Shown: piece after piece, positions 25,515-38,109 of the stretch | How the letters are laid out: every line of letters starts with the position of its first letter | Position numbering within the stretch: position 1 is the stretch's first letter | NCBI GenBank assembly: GCA_036417435.1 | Contig: CM070901.1 | Coordinates: 7,476,001 to 7,540,000, forward strand | Reading direction: 5' to 3' | Length of the DNA: 64,000 bases | Source: Inia geoffrensis | Lineage: Eukaryota > Chordata > Mammalia > Artiodactyla > Iniidae | Notes under the pieces: generated by a model | The model's database searches: none | What the model was told of the DNA's origin: nothing | Seen by the model: the letters and a program-made list of their open reading frames with translations, nothing else | Program-made: the position numbers and the translations under genes

Positions 25515-27895
25515 AAAAAAGTAAAAAATGGGTACAGAATATTCACTACTTAACAATGCTTGGTTTAAGGAAGTACAATAATTATATAGAATTGTTTGTG
25601 AAAAGAGAGATTTTGAAAATCCAATTGTCAGGACTAAGATGCACTTTATATGAATAAATATGTATTTGAATAAATGTTTGTTTATGTTAATTGTTTTAAT
25701 TCACCACTTTCTATACTAACAACTAAACAGCTTTTAAGATGTTCATTGAAGCTGTTTGAAAAGTGATTAGAAAATCCAAATGTTAATCATATCTCTGAGT
25801 AGCTTTTACAGACTACCTCAAAATTAATTATGTGAATCTGTTTTAATATCAGAGAAAATTGTTCTTCTGTCTCACTCTTTGTCAGTTTTAACTTATTTTG
25901 TCCATGTGACTTCATAATCGGTTATAAAAACCTTAATGATCACTTATATGATCTTTCCCTCTTTCATTTTAGTATTTTTCCTTTGTATCTTAAGTCCTAA
26001 GCTCCCAGCAGTGCTTACTTTTGTACAACGTTTTAAAAATATATTGTAAAGAAAAGCTACACTGTTTTCCCATCAGAAGAAGGCTCATTACACTGTTTAG
26101 AAATGAATCTATTTAAATTGTCTTCAGTTATTTCTGATAAGGTAATCATTAATTCATGACCTAGCATTTATCAGAACACTTAAAAACTGTATAGAACAGC
26201 CCACCATATTCCAGACTTCTCAGAAAAGCATCATACTGTTCCCTCTTTCTCACTCAATGAAACTGGAGAACTACTAATTGACAGGTAGTGTTCTGAATAT
26301 ATTCGACCATTTTATGGGTGCCAATGACTGAGATCTCTAAATAATCTCATAAACTACTGCTATTCCATTTATCCTCACCATGGATCAACCATAAGTTCTA
26401 TTTATCTCTATACTTTTAAGAAATATACTCTATACTTTTAAGAAATAGATACGTGGAACCACAAAATGCACCTATCTTCTTCTTAAGCATTAGTAATCTT
26501 TACTTGTATCATGCCAGGGTCAGAGATTCCCAATCCAGTGAATTTTTGTTTGTAGAGGTCCCATCTTTCTATCTAATACCTTCTATGAGAAAACAACCAA
26601 GGCCATTACTTTCTTTCATAATTCATGATATGGTATTCTAAAGCACAGTTCTAATAAGAGGAAATCTAATATTTTATTTGCCACCTCTGAACACTCAAGT
26701 CTGAATATACCAATACAAAAGAAACAAACTTTTTTTGTTAATTCATATCACATTCTTATGGCAAAGAATTTGTTAAGCTTTGAAATATCAAGAAAAATCT
26801 GATTTTATGTATGAAAACAATATATCTGTAATCATATTTGTGTTATCAGATATTGAATTATTTTTCTATTATTTATTTTGATTCATTTATACGGACTTTA
26901 TATGTATTTGAACATTTACTTCACATTTAACAAATTTATTAATATTAAACTGTTTTCTTTATAAATGTTTTTATAGTATTAGAACATTTACTAAAAATCT
27001 TTGGTAAATTGTCTAAAACAAGGCTACTTACACTCTTTTTTCCTTTTTCAGTAGGTTTTGAAGAAACTTTTTTATAACATATATTTTATGTATCAAGATT
27101 GTATTTAGTCTATGAACCATATATTTATATTTGAAATATGTGCAGGTCTAGAAATAATAAAAAATCATGTAAACCAAGTAACATATGTGTCCATATGTAA
27201 AAAGTCTGTAATATATGTGCTATCTGTATGGGAGTATATCTATTATGTCTATCTATTATGCTCAGACAACCACTTATGGAAAAATAAAATCTCTCAGAAA
27301 GCGAACTGGGAGGAAAGTTTATGATGCTATGATTTGAAAGAGGCTCCTGAATGTTCAAGGACAAAAATATAAAGTGTTAGAAAGGTCTAAGTGATTATGA
27401 CTCACCAAGCTCCATCTCTTTTCTCCAATAATGTGGGTAAAATCTTCATGTAAAGAAGAGCCTTAGTTCAAGTTTAGCAAAGTATCAGGGGGCTCATGTG
27501 TGATGTGTGGATTCCTGAAAAAAAAAAAGGAAACAAGGCTATCATAGTTTGAAAAATCTGGATTTGGGCCCAAATCTTAGAAGAGGAAATATAATTCAGC
27601 AGGGTTGAATCTGAGAGTTTTCTTGCCTTTCTCAAAGACTCAGGGTCTAGATTTGGGATGTTAAAAGGAAAAAAAAAAAAAAAACCTCATTAATGAAAAG
27701 TTCATGTAATTCTTATCAGAAAACGTCGGCAAAAAGTGGATGAACTCAAATTCACATACCAGGAGTCTTTGCTCCTTTTCCTCTATCACCTCCCTAACAT
27801 TGGAGACAGTGTATTGTAACGTCCTTCACTTTTTTGGCCCTTCCTCTGGTAGTGACAGTTAGTGTCATGTTGCTAGCTGTTGGGATGGGCACCAT
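25515..27895. other. Unique AT-rich sequence
   Basis: No repeat family or convincing frame recognised. It contains two 20-bp copies of 'ctctatacttttaagaaata' at 26406-26425 and 26428-26447 (period 22 bp), and an A-run at 27667-27684. Confidence 0.5.
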
Positions 27896-28039
27896 TCGTG
27901 GGTTTCTTTTTTTTTTTTTTCCTAAGATTTGCCTTTTCTTTTAACCTACAAGATAGTTATGCAAAAATGGAATCTCTCGTGGGTAAAATCTAGTGCATAC
28001 TATTAAATTGGAACCCTATCTTTTTATTGATAGACTATT

Positions 28040-28368
28040 TTTAATTTTTAGATTTTTATTTTTTTAACATCTTTATTGGAGTATAATTGCTTTACAATGG
28101 TGTGTTAGTTTCTGCTTTTTAACAAAGTCAATCAGTTATACATATACATAGGTTCCCACATCTCTTCCCTCTTGCGTCTCCCACCCTCACACCCTCCCTA
28201 TCCCACCCCTCTAGGTGGTCACAAAGCACCGAGCTGATCTCCCCATGCTATGCGGCTGCTTCCCACTAGCTATCTATTTTACGTTTGGTAGAGTATATAT
28301 GTCCATGCCACTCTCTCACTTTGTCACAGCTTACCCTTCCCCCTCCCCATATCCTCAAGTCCATTTTT
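28040..28368 (-). mobile_element. 5'-truncated cetartiodactyl L1 3' end, antisense
   Basis: Starts at reversed poly-A plus 'aacatctttattggagtata', then 'attgctttacaatggtgtg' and 'caaagcaccgagctgatctc', reaching 'atatcctcaagtccat' where it is 5'-truncated. Same 3'UTR type as 36512-36706 and as the tail of the L1 at 56249-62112. Well conserved, so relatively young. Confidence 0.9.
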
Positions 28369-28439
28369 TAAAACAGCATATATCACAAGATACATTTGAG
28401 CCTGATTTCTGTTCTCTGAAAGTCTTTATCATACATTTG

Positions 28440-29240
28440 TATTTCCTTAAGGACTGATTCCTTTTCTTCAAGAGGGAAGACAAATCTCATCAACATGAAC
28501 CGACCACTGACACTTGCAGTGAAAAATTTACTGTCTCCAAAAAGCACTCCATACCCCCTGAGTTAGAGAGTCAGGGTTGTCCCCAAACACAAGGCAAGGC
28601 ATTTTTCAGGAGTATGACCTATTTATCTTTACAACCCTGAACCTCCATGACCTCATCCTATGGAATATTTACAACTATCCATGTATGACTGTGGCAGAAA
28701 AGATTATCTATATTCTTGTTGACGACCCTTGCTATGCAGTCAACATTGAAATTTGTGTGGCCTTTTGTAAAGCCAACATCACCTTCTTTCACTGCGTTTG
28801 GTGTTAGGGTGCATGCAGGTTAGTTACTGTCTCTCCACTCTTCACAAAACGCTCCTTGAAAAATATGGGCACTTTTAAGGTTAAAACCTAGAATTTCTTA
28901 ATGGTTCATGGGTCTAATACTCATACAGAATCATATTCTTCATCGTACTGTACTATAGATCCTAGGACAGCAAAGCTGGCATCTATGTGGCTCATGAAGG
29001 GCTTAGCATGGTGAGAGACGCCTAAGACAATATCTCGCGGTCCATTAGGGATCTGGGGATTGTAGTAAAGCTTCCTGCAAATAATCACTCATTCTTAAGG
29101 GGCCTGAACCTTCTACACCGCTGTTCCCTACATTGCTTGATATCCATGACCTCAGTTTGGCAATGCTGTGTCGGGGCAACAGTCACTTAAAAAAATCACG
29201 AATAACCTTTAACAAGGCTCTCACAGAAAGTACTCAGCTC
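28440..29240. other. Unidentified segment, less AT-rich than its surroundings
   Basis: About 0.8 kb with richer base composition and few poly-A/T runs. A 76-residue frame at 28577-28807 has no recognisable motif. I could not assign it to a repeat or gene; it could be unique sequence or a diverged ERV/pseudogene fragment. Confidence 0.35.
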
Positions 29241-29361
29241 CTCATCTGTATTTTATCCTACAGTGAAGATGACGGATAAGTTGGGAGATTTTCGACTTTC
29301 TTATTAAATAGTCAAATAGCTCAAGGAATAATAGTTGGGTTCTTTCAGAATCTACCAAAGA

Positions 29362-29400
29362 AAGGAAAAAAAAAAAAAAAGAAGAAGAAGAAATTAAATA
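29362..29400. repeat. A-rich / (GAA)n tract
   Basis: A run of about 18 A followed by gaagaagaagaa. No SINE body was recognised upstream. Confidence 0.7.
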
Positions 29401-29449
29401 AATTAGCACACTTAGGTAATTTATATCTTCAACTAACTTCATCAATCAC

Positions 29450-31360
29450 TAATATTAGTGGGAAATATTGAAATATTTTAGGGCATTTTTTCACATTGAG
29501 ATATAGTTTTCACTACGTTGGGGTCCATTACAGTGATAAAATCCTGATGGAAATACTAGGGGAACACTTGCTCTGGCAAAAGAAAGATTTTCCCTAGATT
29601 GGATTCTGCTTTCTGGGGGAACTCTCTTTTCCATTATTCTCTGGGGGTGGGGGTTCCTCCCTATCCAATAACCTCCTTGACCACACCTGATGGGGGCAAT
29701 ATACAGGAAGTTCTTCTTAAGGTATGCTCAGCTTTACAACCTACATAATGCTGGCAATAACTTTTGGCATCCAAGTGTTGGGTGTGCAAGTCTGTCTCCC
29801 CAAGAACGCTTGAGGGAAACGCTTAACAGAGTTCCCGGGATAAAAAGGCAATCAACAATTGTTTCTTTATCCTCATTTTTAGATGAGAACCATTATTCCT
29901 AAGAAGTTGAAAGTAGAATGATGAACTCTTTTCAAACTCTTGTTATGTAGTATCTATCAAAATTCTGTAATAATATTTTTTTTGTTTCAAGCCAGAAAAA
30001 CCTCCAATTAAACATAGAGAAGTTGTAGTACAGCTGTAATATGAACTGTAACATAAAACAATGAATGTATGAAAAGAGGTTAAGCAGTGCCACTTTAAAA
30101 AATTCTAATTTGAATTCTATAATTATAGATGTCACAGAAATTTTGTCGCCCTTTTGCAACTTTTGTTAAGTAGAGAATACAAAGAGGTTTGCACTTACAG
30201 CAAGAAGATATGAAATTGTAAAGGGCAAAAATCTACAGAAATTTACTAGATAATACTGAGTAAAAAGAGAACATGTGATTGTAATGACAAAAATAAAACT
30301 AAGCTGTAAAATGAGACATACAATTCTCATTTTTAAAATGTGGCATCCTGTTGTATTTTTAAAATAGATGTGTAAATCCTAGAAAACACTCGTGTGGTGT
30401 TTATAAAATTAGGTGTGTATAAAATACATTAGGATTCTAATGTATTTGCTCTGTTTTTAATTGCTCATGTGTTCCTTTGTGGATTTCCACTGTAGCCCTA
30501 TTGCCATTCAAGCAGCTAATTAACCTCTATTATTGGTGCTTTCTCCACAAAAATACCCTCTGCTTTATATTTAACTACCTCTTCCAAAACCCAGAGCCAG
30601 GAGGCTTATAAGATAATAAGGGCAAAGGACTATCTGTGGAGTGGAAAGCATATATTTTAGATTGAGCAAGTGCACATTTATCACTAAGAAAGTATTTATT
30701 AAAAATAAATAATAATAAAAGCAGCTAAATTAAAAGATCACATTTAGCATTAGGTATCTTTCTTACAAAAATGTCTAGGAAGATAAGAGCTACTCAGTAT
30801 ATATCTAAAAATATTTATGTTCTGTCAAGTCTTCATGAATTCTAAGAGTACTTTCAGTATAAAATATTTAATTTCAAGCAAAATGGTAATGCATATTAAT
30901 TTCATTTTTATCAAATGATTATTTATGATACTGTACAAATAGTTAAAATTGTTTTAAAAACCCAGTCACTTAAAATACATGAAAACCCAGTATATGTATG
31001 TGCTTGTATACAACAAATTATTTTGATACTAATTTTGGTTCAGTAGTGAATAATTTAGTAGCCTACTACATCTCTCTATTAAGGAGAATGTTTTGATACA
31101 TAAAGCTGTGCATATAATTGTAAGACAGGCATCACCGTATTTCCTAAAAAAGAATCAATATGTTGCTTCACAGTATGAAAGTTATATGACTTACTTGTAA
31201 TAACGGTACATTTGTAATAATGCATTTGAAATTTATGTTAATAGACACTTATGGAAGAAAGTTACATAATAGGTAACAGTTACATTATAGTTAGGTATTT
31301 TATTATTTTTTTCTTAAAGGAATTACTTGGACTACAGTGTGGAAAATTATTTTTAGTGTA
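29450..31360. other. Unique sequence, nothing recognised
   Basis: Mostly AT-rich. A less AT-rich stretch at about 29520-29850 is unassigned. No frame of note. Confidence 0.45.
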
Positions 31361-31364
31361 ACAG

Positions 31365-31640
31365 GTGGAACAGTGTGAGTAGGAAGGAAACACTTGCAGT
31401 AGTCAGTAGTGAGGGTGGATTAGCGTGTTAGTGGTGGAGATATACAAACATAAATGTCAGATGTACAAAATATTTGGGAGGTAAAACTGATTTCATTATG
31501 CATCTGATACAGGAGATGAAAGACGGAAAGTATGGTGAATGATTTCCAGGCTGGATTGTGTAACTAGATGGAAGACAGTGGTCTCTTTGTTGGAGGAGCT
31601 ACTGAAAAAAGACTAAGTTATATTAGAAGGACATGAGTTT
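31365..31640 (-). mobile_element. L2-like fragment, antisense (tentative)
   Basis: 'cttgcagtagtcagtagtga', 'gttagtggtggagatat', 'aatatttgggaggtaaaact' and 'gacatgagtttggttggc' follow the order of an antisense L2 segment (consensus-like 'gcaatagtccaggcgagaga', 'gtagcagtggagatgg', 'tttaggaggtagaat'). Very diverged. Confidence 0.4.
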
Positions 31641-31679
31641 GGTTGGCAGGATGAATCTGAAGAGTTTCTATGGCTATGT

Positions 31680-31845
31680 ATCCCAGCTCTGGCTCAACAT
31701 GATCATCAACTGAGAAGCTTTAAAAAAATAAACTCTAAATATTCTGATTTAATTTTTTCTGAGATAGATTCCACATGTCGATTTTTAAAAACCCATAAGT
31801 GATTTCATTGTTAGTCCCCTTGGAGAATCACAGACTAGGGCAGTC
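31680..31845. mobile_element. MER5-like non-autonomous hAT-Charlie transposon
   Basis: 'ctggctcaacatgatcatcaa', 'gagaagctttaaaaaaata', 'attctgatttaattttttctg' and 'ttggagaatcacagacta' follow the layout of MER5-type elements ('ctgcacattagaatcacc ... gagctttaaaaa ... gattctgatttaatt ... ttgagaaccactg'). Terminal repeats are degraded. Confidence 0.55.
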
Positions 31846-31849
31846 AAAT

Positions 31850-34225
31850 GTAAATAACTAGATGTTGTACGAATGTAAACTTTCATACATACAGTTTTAA
31901 GTATTAAATTCTGTAGAAAAAACATTTGAATATTAAAATATGGAAAAAGAGATTCTGAAAGATTTATGGTAATAAAAACCCTTTTTCTAATAAGGAACCA
32001 TAATATTTACCTGGAATTTAAATCAATATATTCATTTTTTTGCCCTAAAAGATGTCAGTATTAGTTTTTCAAAATATTTTTCTCCATTAGTAATACTGAA
32101 TATTGTGATTCATTTTACATAAATATCTGAGCATAGAAATGTTTTTCTCTTCTGGCTTTAATGTTTTCTGTTTTAACTCCCAAATCTTTTTTCTTAGATT
32201 TTTCTTAGTACTCTTCCTTTTCTTTCTTCATTAATGCTTTGAATAATTTAAAAATATTTCTTATAGCCCTATCATTTCCTATAATGTTATTAGTAGCTTC
32301 ATAAATAAGCTATTGTTTCATAAATGAATTTTATATCAGTTACTGTTTTTGGAAATGCTTAACTTTACTCAGAATGACTTTTGTCAGATATTCTGTATGC
32401 AAAGAATGCCATAATTGTTATCAATGATAGTTGAAAACTAGTTTCCACATTTAATAAGATAAATCTAATAGTTCTCATGCTTTGGATAAAATAATGTATC
32501 TTGCCAATGGAATTAAATTACTTCATTTTGTTTTATCCATAAGTTCACCAATTATTTAATTAAATTAATAAATAAGTTAATATTGTATCAGTTGGAAACC
32601 ATAACAATCCCATTAAATAATAATCAGGACTTTATGACTTTATGACGAATGAACTGCTATGAGATTGTAACTTTTGATCATATCTATATGATATATATAC
32701 ATATTGTACATATTGCACACATTATAATTCTTTAGAACTTTATATATAATATATATAACTATATATATAAAATATTTTAGAACATTGTAACTGTTTATGT
32801 ATGTATATACATACATATTTATTAATAAGTATGAGAAAAGTTTGCTTAGAATGCTATTTATTGAACATAATGCATATAGATCTGTTTTATAAACTAACAA
32901 ATGATTATGAAGGCAAAGATAAGAGGCTGTATTATTGTCACTTGTGCATCCCTAGTGAAGAGTGCACAGAACAAAGGAGGTACAGAGTAAAAACCCTCTC
33001 TATTATACAAGGGTTGAGGACTAACTTACCAGTAGAATTTTATACTAATATGATACCATCAACAGGAGTTTCAAACACAGTTAGTTCTTATTTTTTTCCA
33101 TTCAAAACTGACCCAAATTTTGGCATAAGAATAAGTATCTACTGAAAAATAAGTTTCTTTTCTACAGTGTGTACCTGTAATGATTTGCCTGCCTTTATGG
33201 GTCACAAAATATAATACTGCTATTATGAATACTTCACATGTCAATACCTTATGGGTCAAAATGTAACTCAACTGACATAATTTCTGAAATGTCTATATAT
33301 TTTTTTTCATGCTTCTCATTAATACATTGTGATGCTAAGTCATTGGCAATGCAAATTCTTCATCATAAAATGAAAGAAAGATTAAATCGAATAAAAATGC
33401 AGGGTTAACTTTTAAAACCCATGTTTTAAAAATAAACATTCCACTGACATTTATGAGGCATCAAATAAAATAGTCTCAGGAAGATCATCATAAATGCGAC
33501 TGCACAGGAGTTAAAGTCATAAATTCCTTTCCAAACATTTATGAGGCAAAAAAAAATAGAAGGTAGTATTTGAGAAGGCTGGAAATTTTTGTGTGACAAG
33601 AATTTCTGATTTTTCTTTTTTCAATATACTCCATTATAAACAAATAACAAGTTGAATTTTTACCTCAAACAGAAACAAAACTCCTTTCAATATGAAGATA
33701 TGTTTATTATGCTGCATTCAAATAATTTAACTGAATATAGTTCCACAATAGGAAGCTTTCTCAACATCACACAGTATTTTCAAAGCTTGTTTCTCTATGC
33801 TGGTCATTTAATATTGACCAACATCAATATGTGAATACCAGTTGGCCTTCTCCATTCATTCAGCATTTTCTAACAATGGCCAATGAAGGTTCATGAATGC
33901 CTAGGACAGTATCTTAGATCAGCCTTAGGCACTCTGTGAAAGATCATTCCGAAATTTTTAAAGCCTTGATCATTATGTATAGGACTTTTCAGTGAAATGT
34001 AATGGGTTTTGATGGCTCTCAACAAATTGGCATTTAATCTTACTGACGGCTTATTAAAAACATGCATTTTCCAAAAATGGAATTGTTATGCCTGTAGCTT
34101 CATAGGATTAGGACCTAAAATTTAGGACCTAAACATCAAATGTATTTTTATCAATTCTTACTTTAAGATACAGCATCATGATTTCAATTTTGTTAGGAAA
34201 GCCTATCCACATTATTATACTTTTA
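31850..34225. other. Unique AT-rich sequence
   Basis: No recognised repeat family. Includes a low-complexity TA-rich block at about 32685-32820 and two copies of 'catttatgaggca' at about 33449 and 33536 in otherwise dissimilar context. Confidence 0.45.
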
Positions 34226-34240
34226 AAAGAATACTTTTGG

Positions 34241-34451
34241 GGCTTCCCTGGTGGCGCAGTGGTTGAGAGTCCACCTGCCGATGCAGGGAACACGGGTTCG
34301 TGCCCTGGTCTGGGAAGACCCCACATGCCGCGGAGCGGCTGGGCCCATGAGCCATGGCCGCTGAGCCTGAGCGTCCGGAGCCTGTGCTCCGCAATGGGAG
34401 AGGTCACAACAGTGAGAGGCCCGTGCACCGCAAAAATAAATAAATAAATAA
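34241..34451 (+). mobile_element. CHR-type SINE
   Basis: Complete short-form cetacean CHR SINE. The head 'ggcttccctggtggcgcag' is followed by the B-box-like 'gggttcgtgcc', the body 'atgccgcggagcggctggg' and 'gagccatggccgctgagcc', ending in 'ccgcaaaaataaataaata'. No clear target-site duplication by eye. Highly GC-rich against AT-rich surroundings. Confidence 0.95.
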
Positions 34452-34727
34452 GCTCATTTATATTCAAGGGAAGGAAGATAGATTTCACCTCGATGGGGTG
34501 GTTGTCATAACTGGAAGCCACACTCAAAAAATATAACTTCTAGCATTTTATAAGATTTTTTTGCTCTTTTCTCTGAATACTCTTTATAATAATGAGGAAA
34601 TTTTATTGTTTTTAGTTTATTTGAATATTTCATTTTTTTTTAATTAGAATGTATATTTTAAAATTTTTTATCAGCATCTATCTATGTGATAAATATGTTT
34701 ATTTCATTCCAAGAAAATATTCTGTTT

Positions 34728-34800
34728 GCCTTATGCCAGGCTCCATGATGGATCCTGGGTATATAGAGATGAAGCAGGCAAGATCTGTGGCATCTCGGTT
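34728..34800 (-). mobile_element. Short L2-like scrap (tentative)
   Basis: 'tatgccaggctccatgatgg' then 'cctgggtatatagagatgaa' resembles the antisense L2 terminus ('gtgccaggcactgtgctagg ... ctggggatacagagatgaa'). Only about 70 bp. Confidence 0.35.
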
Positions 34801-34959
34801 GATCTCATCTCAATTGTCTCTATAACCACAAACCTACTGTCGGCCAGAGTCCTGCCTGACTATCTACACTTTGCTGAGTGTTTTCTCATACCTAGTCTAC
34901 TTCCACCTTCTCTTCTCAAAACCTCAAGACTCCCAGTCCCAACCCTCAGTTAAAAATCT

Positions 34960-35115
34960 TGGTTCACCTACATTGTTGCATTTATCAGCAATTCTTTTCT
35001 CTTTATTTCTGAGTAGTATTCCTCTGTTCCACAGTTTATTTCTCTAGTCTCCTGGGCTAGGCTGTTTCTTTTTTTTTTTTGCTATTATTCATAAAACTGC
35101 TACTAACAACTACAA
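34960..35115 (-). mobile_element. Ancient L1 3'UTR fragment, antisense
   Basis: 'cattgttgcatttatcagca', 'ctgagtagtattcctctg', and, after a T-run, 'gctattattcataaaactgctac' parallel the antisense L1 tail ('gttgcatgtatcagtac ... ctgaataatattcc ... gctattatgaataatgctgc'). Confidence 0.55.
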
Positions 35116-35429
35116 AAAATCTTGGCTTCTATTTCACTGAAAAACAAAACAAAACTTTTTATTATTTGTCAGTAGGCGTACGCAGTATCATTTTATCATA
35201 AAATATTCCCATATAAGCCCTACTCCCATATTCCGTTTTCCCTCCAGTAACAATGGGTGAATTCTGTCTGCTGCTCACTTTTCTTCTTTATTTCTCTACT
35301 AGATTCCATCCCTCAACCTACTCAAAAATTATGATCCTCCAATTAATTCCACTCTTTCCTGCATTATGCAACCCAGGAGTTGACTCTCTTTCACATGGAA
35401 AGTCAGAACTTGTATGAAAGCATCTGCCA

Positions 35430-36505
35430 AATCAGAAAGATTAAGAAAGGTCCTCTGATCTTATTCTGCTGGTGATATCCATTCTCTCCATGCCAAGCTC
35501 AGAGCTCAGTCATGCAGTTATTTGTCATATCTTCCAAGGTCATGTCACATTGGATTCAGTCTCCAGTCTTGATGGAGCCTCTGATTTAGACTACTGATGA
35601 GTAACCTGGTAGTTTGGCTGCTGACAGCCAGTGAGAGCTCAGTGACTGACTTGTAACACCAGATACTGCAGTACCGCAGACAGACACCAGTGGGAAGAAG
35701 AGAATACGAGCTCTCTAGGTAGGCCAGTTTTACTGAGCCCTTTCCTTTTGTGTCTTCTCCTTTCTGCTTAGTCCAGTTTCATTTGCTCATAGGGTGCCAT
35801 GTACAGAGGTCTTGCCCCTGTCTTCAAAGCAAAGATCCTCGAGCGAAAAGCTATGCCCAATAACTCAGCTCACAGAAGTGCTGTGGAGACACTGCAATTC
35901 AACACGGTGGGGCCATGTCACCTTGACTGTTTTAAATGAATATTCTTTATTACTCTTACTCTATTTCCTCTGCTGGAAAATTAGCTACCCCTTTTGCATC
36001 ATTTTTCCCCTACTAGGTGTTAGGATATTGATTCCTAATTTAGTCTACTTTAGAGTTAATTTTTACCCAGTAATTTGAAATATAAGTACCTCATGAAAGT
36101 CTATTTCCATTTACCTTCTGATACTTTGTGCTATTTTTGTCATACATGTCATATCTACACCTATCTATATAATATAAATATATAAATATAATGTATATTA
36201 CAGACACTAAGTTTTTCAGGGCAGGTAATAATGATTTAAAACTATTAAATTTTATTAGAAAAAAATACAAATTAGAAAAATGAAGGAACTAATTTACTCA
36301 TAAGAAACAAAGTTTAGATGCTCCTCACAATATAAATTCTGATAATTCTGTGGTTAATATTTACAATTTATCTATATACGGAATATAACATAATTAAAGC
36401 TCTACCAAATAACGAAAATGTTTACAACTTAGATACTACAAATATAGTGTTAAATTTGACAGAAGGTTGAAGTGAGAAGGATGGGAAAAAGTGGTGTGTT
36501 ATACT
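35430..36505. other. Unique sequence, nothing assigned
   Basis: Less AT-rich between about 35430 and 35930. A 94-residue frame from 35794 has no recognisable motif. Splice-like sites ('ctctaggtaggc' near 35715; 'ttctgcttagtccag' near 35764) are too weak to call an exon. Confidence 0.4.
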
Positions 36506-36511
36506 GGGATG

Positions 36512-36706
36512 TTAACACATAGCACAGGGAGATCAGCTGGGTGTTTTGTGTCCACCTAGTGCGGTGGGATAGGGAGGGTAGGAGTGAGGCTCAAGAGGGA
36601 GGGGATATGGGGATATATGTATACATATAGCTGACTCACTTTGTTATACAGCAGAAACTAACACACCATTGTAAAGCAATTATACTCCAATAAAGATTAG
36701 AAAAAA
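36512..36706 (+). mobile_element. Strongly 5'-truncated L1 3' end, sense
   Basis: Only the last 195 bp: 'aacacatagcacagggagat', 'ggtgggatagggaggg', 'gctgactcactttgttatac', 'acaccattgtaaagcaatta' and the polyadenylation context 'ctccaataaagatt'. Same type as 28040-28368. Confidence 0.9.
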
Positions 36707-36922
36707 GAAGTGATTAGTGATACTTATTGAATTTAATGTGGTAAGACATAAATCCAAACAAAGAATGAGTTATCAAGCTTTTTGTTTCTCAGAAGAGATC
36801 ATGGAAGCTGGAGGCAAGTGTTTATCTTTCCAATCCTTAACATTTTTAGTGAGAGATTGATAGATATTGCCTCAATTAGGCAAATCAGAAAATAGAAGCA
36901 TAAGGACAATATTTACACCTTT

Positions 36923-37178
36923 GAAAATGAACACCAGGACTTCCCTGGTAGCGCAGGGGTTGAGTCCACCTGCCGATGCAGGGGACACGGGTTCGTGCCC
37001 CGGGCTGGGAGGATCCCACATGCCGTGGAGCGGCTGGGCCTGTCAGCCATGGCCGCTGAGCCTGCGTGTCTGGAGCCTGTGCTCCGCAACGGGAGAGGCC
37101 ACAGCAGTGAGAGGCCCGCGTACCTCAAAAAAAAAAAAAAAAAAAAGAAAGAAAGAAATACCAGAAAATGAACACCAG
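36923..37178 (+). mobile_element. CHR-type SINE with perfect 15-bp target-site duplication
   Basis: SINE body 36938-37163: head 'gacttccctggtagcgcag', 'gggttcgtgcc', 'gtggagcggctgggcc', 'cgcgtacctc' and a long A-run followed by (GAAA)n. It is flanked by identical gaaaatgaacaccag at 36923-36937 and 37164-37178. The intact duplication marks a clean retrotransposition event. Confidence 0.97.
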
Positions 37179-37311
37179 TAACACTAAAGAGAAAACTGAT
37201 TACAAATGAATTACCTCTAGTAGTAGAGCTGGAAATGGGGAAACACTGGGGAGGAGACTGTTGATTCTCATGGCTTATTACTGATTTTTCAAAAGCTCTT
37301 GCCACGTACTT

Positions 37312-37812
37312 GCATTGGTTTTCTATCACTACTGTAACAAATTACCACAAATTTAGGGACCTGAAACAACACAAACTTCTTACCTTCTACTTCTGTGGTT
37401 TAGAAGTCCAACACACATCCCAGTGGACTAAAATTAAGATGCTGGCAGGGTTGTAATCCTCCTGGAGTTTCTAGGGAAGGATCCCGTTTCCTTGCCTTTT
37501 CCAGCTCCTACAGGCCACCCACCTTCCTTGACTCATGGCCCCCTTCCTACACCTTCAAAGCCAACCATGTTGTATCCCTCCAAACATCCTTCTGCAGCTG
37601 CAATTCCTTCTAACTCTCCCATCTGGGCTCCCTCTTCCACTTTTAAGGGCCCTTGTGATACATTGGCTTCACCTGGGTAATCTGGGCTACTGTTCTTATT
37701 TTAAAGTCAAGTGGTTAGTAGCCTTTATTCGCCCTTTCCATGTAAACTAACATACTCACAAGGGGACAGGATGTGAGCATCTTTCAGCAGGCCACTATCT
37801 TGCCTACCATAG
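37312..37812 (-). mobile_element. MLT1-type MaLR LTR, antisense
   Basis: Antisense LTR of the mammalian apparent LTR retrotransposon (ERVL-MaLR) group. It begins 'ttttctatcactactgtaac' and 'aaattaccacaaatttaggg', continues 'tttccttgccttttccagct', 'actcatggcccccttcct' and 'agggcccttgtgataca', and ends 'gccactatcttgcctaccat'. This order matches an MLT1C-like LTR read backwards. No partner LTR or internal region is seen, so it is probably a solo LTR. Confidence 0.8.
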
Positions 37813-37904
37813 TTTTAGTACTTCAGGTGAATTTAAAAATAATGATATGAAAATAATTTGCTTCATTAATAATAAATTCACACATAACTGTTCTTAGCTT
37901 ATTG

Positions 37905-38105
37905 CCGTATTTCTTAAAGTATGGTCTGCATGATGCAAATCACCTGCATCAAAAATCAACTGTAGTGTATCACTCTCCTGGGGCCACACCCAACTTTAAC
38001 GGATGGGAACTTGGAGGATGGGTTCCAGTATTCTGGATTTTAACAAGAATCTTACATAAGTTTAACACACAGCACATCAAAGTTTGAAGTGTACGGGTTC
38101 AGCCC
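37905..38105. mobile_element. MER5-like non-autonomous hAT-Charlie transposon
   Basis: 'ttcttaaagtatggtctgca', 'aaatcacctgcatcaaa', 'ctcctggggccacaccc', 'attctggattttaacaagaa' and 'cacatcaaagtttgaag' match the layout of MER5A ('ttctcaaagtgtggtc ... catcacctgggaac ... gggccccacccc ... tttaacaagcc ... aagtttgagaacc'). Terminal inverted repeats are weakly preserved. Confidence 0.65.
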
Positions 38106-38109
38106 ACTG

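Noticed and set aside
34241..34320. tRNA-like A/B-box sequence, possible tRNA gene
   Set aside because: It is the tRNA-derived head of a CHR SINE; no cloverleaf with anticodon arm and acceptor pairing is preserved.
34129..34527. 132-codon minus-strand frame
   Set aside because: Built around a CHR SINE; same peptide pattern as at the other SINE copies.
35700..35800. Possible exon bounded by 'ttctgcttag' acceptor-like and 'ctaggtaggc' donor-like sites
   Set aside because: The donor lies upstream of the acceptor and no coding frame is conserved; motif matches are at chance level.
36913..37329. 138-codon minus-strand frame and 104-codon plus-strand frame
   Set aside because: Both derive from the CHR SINE at 36938-37163 and its A-run (poly-F / poly-K).
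37492..37750. Proline-rich 62- and 71-codon frames
   Set aside because: Inside an antisense MLT1 LTR, which is C-rich in this orientation.
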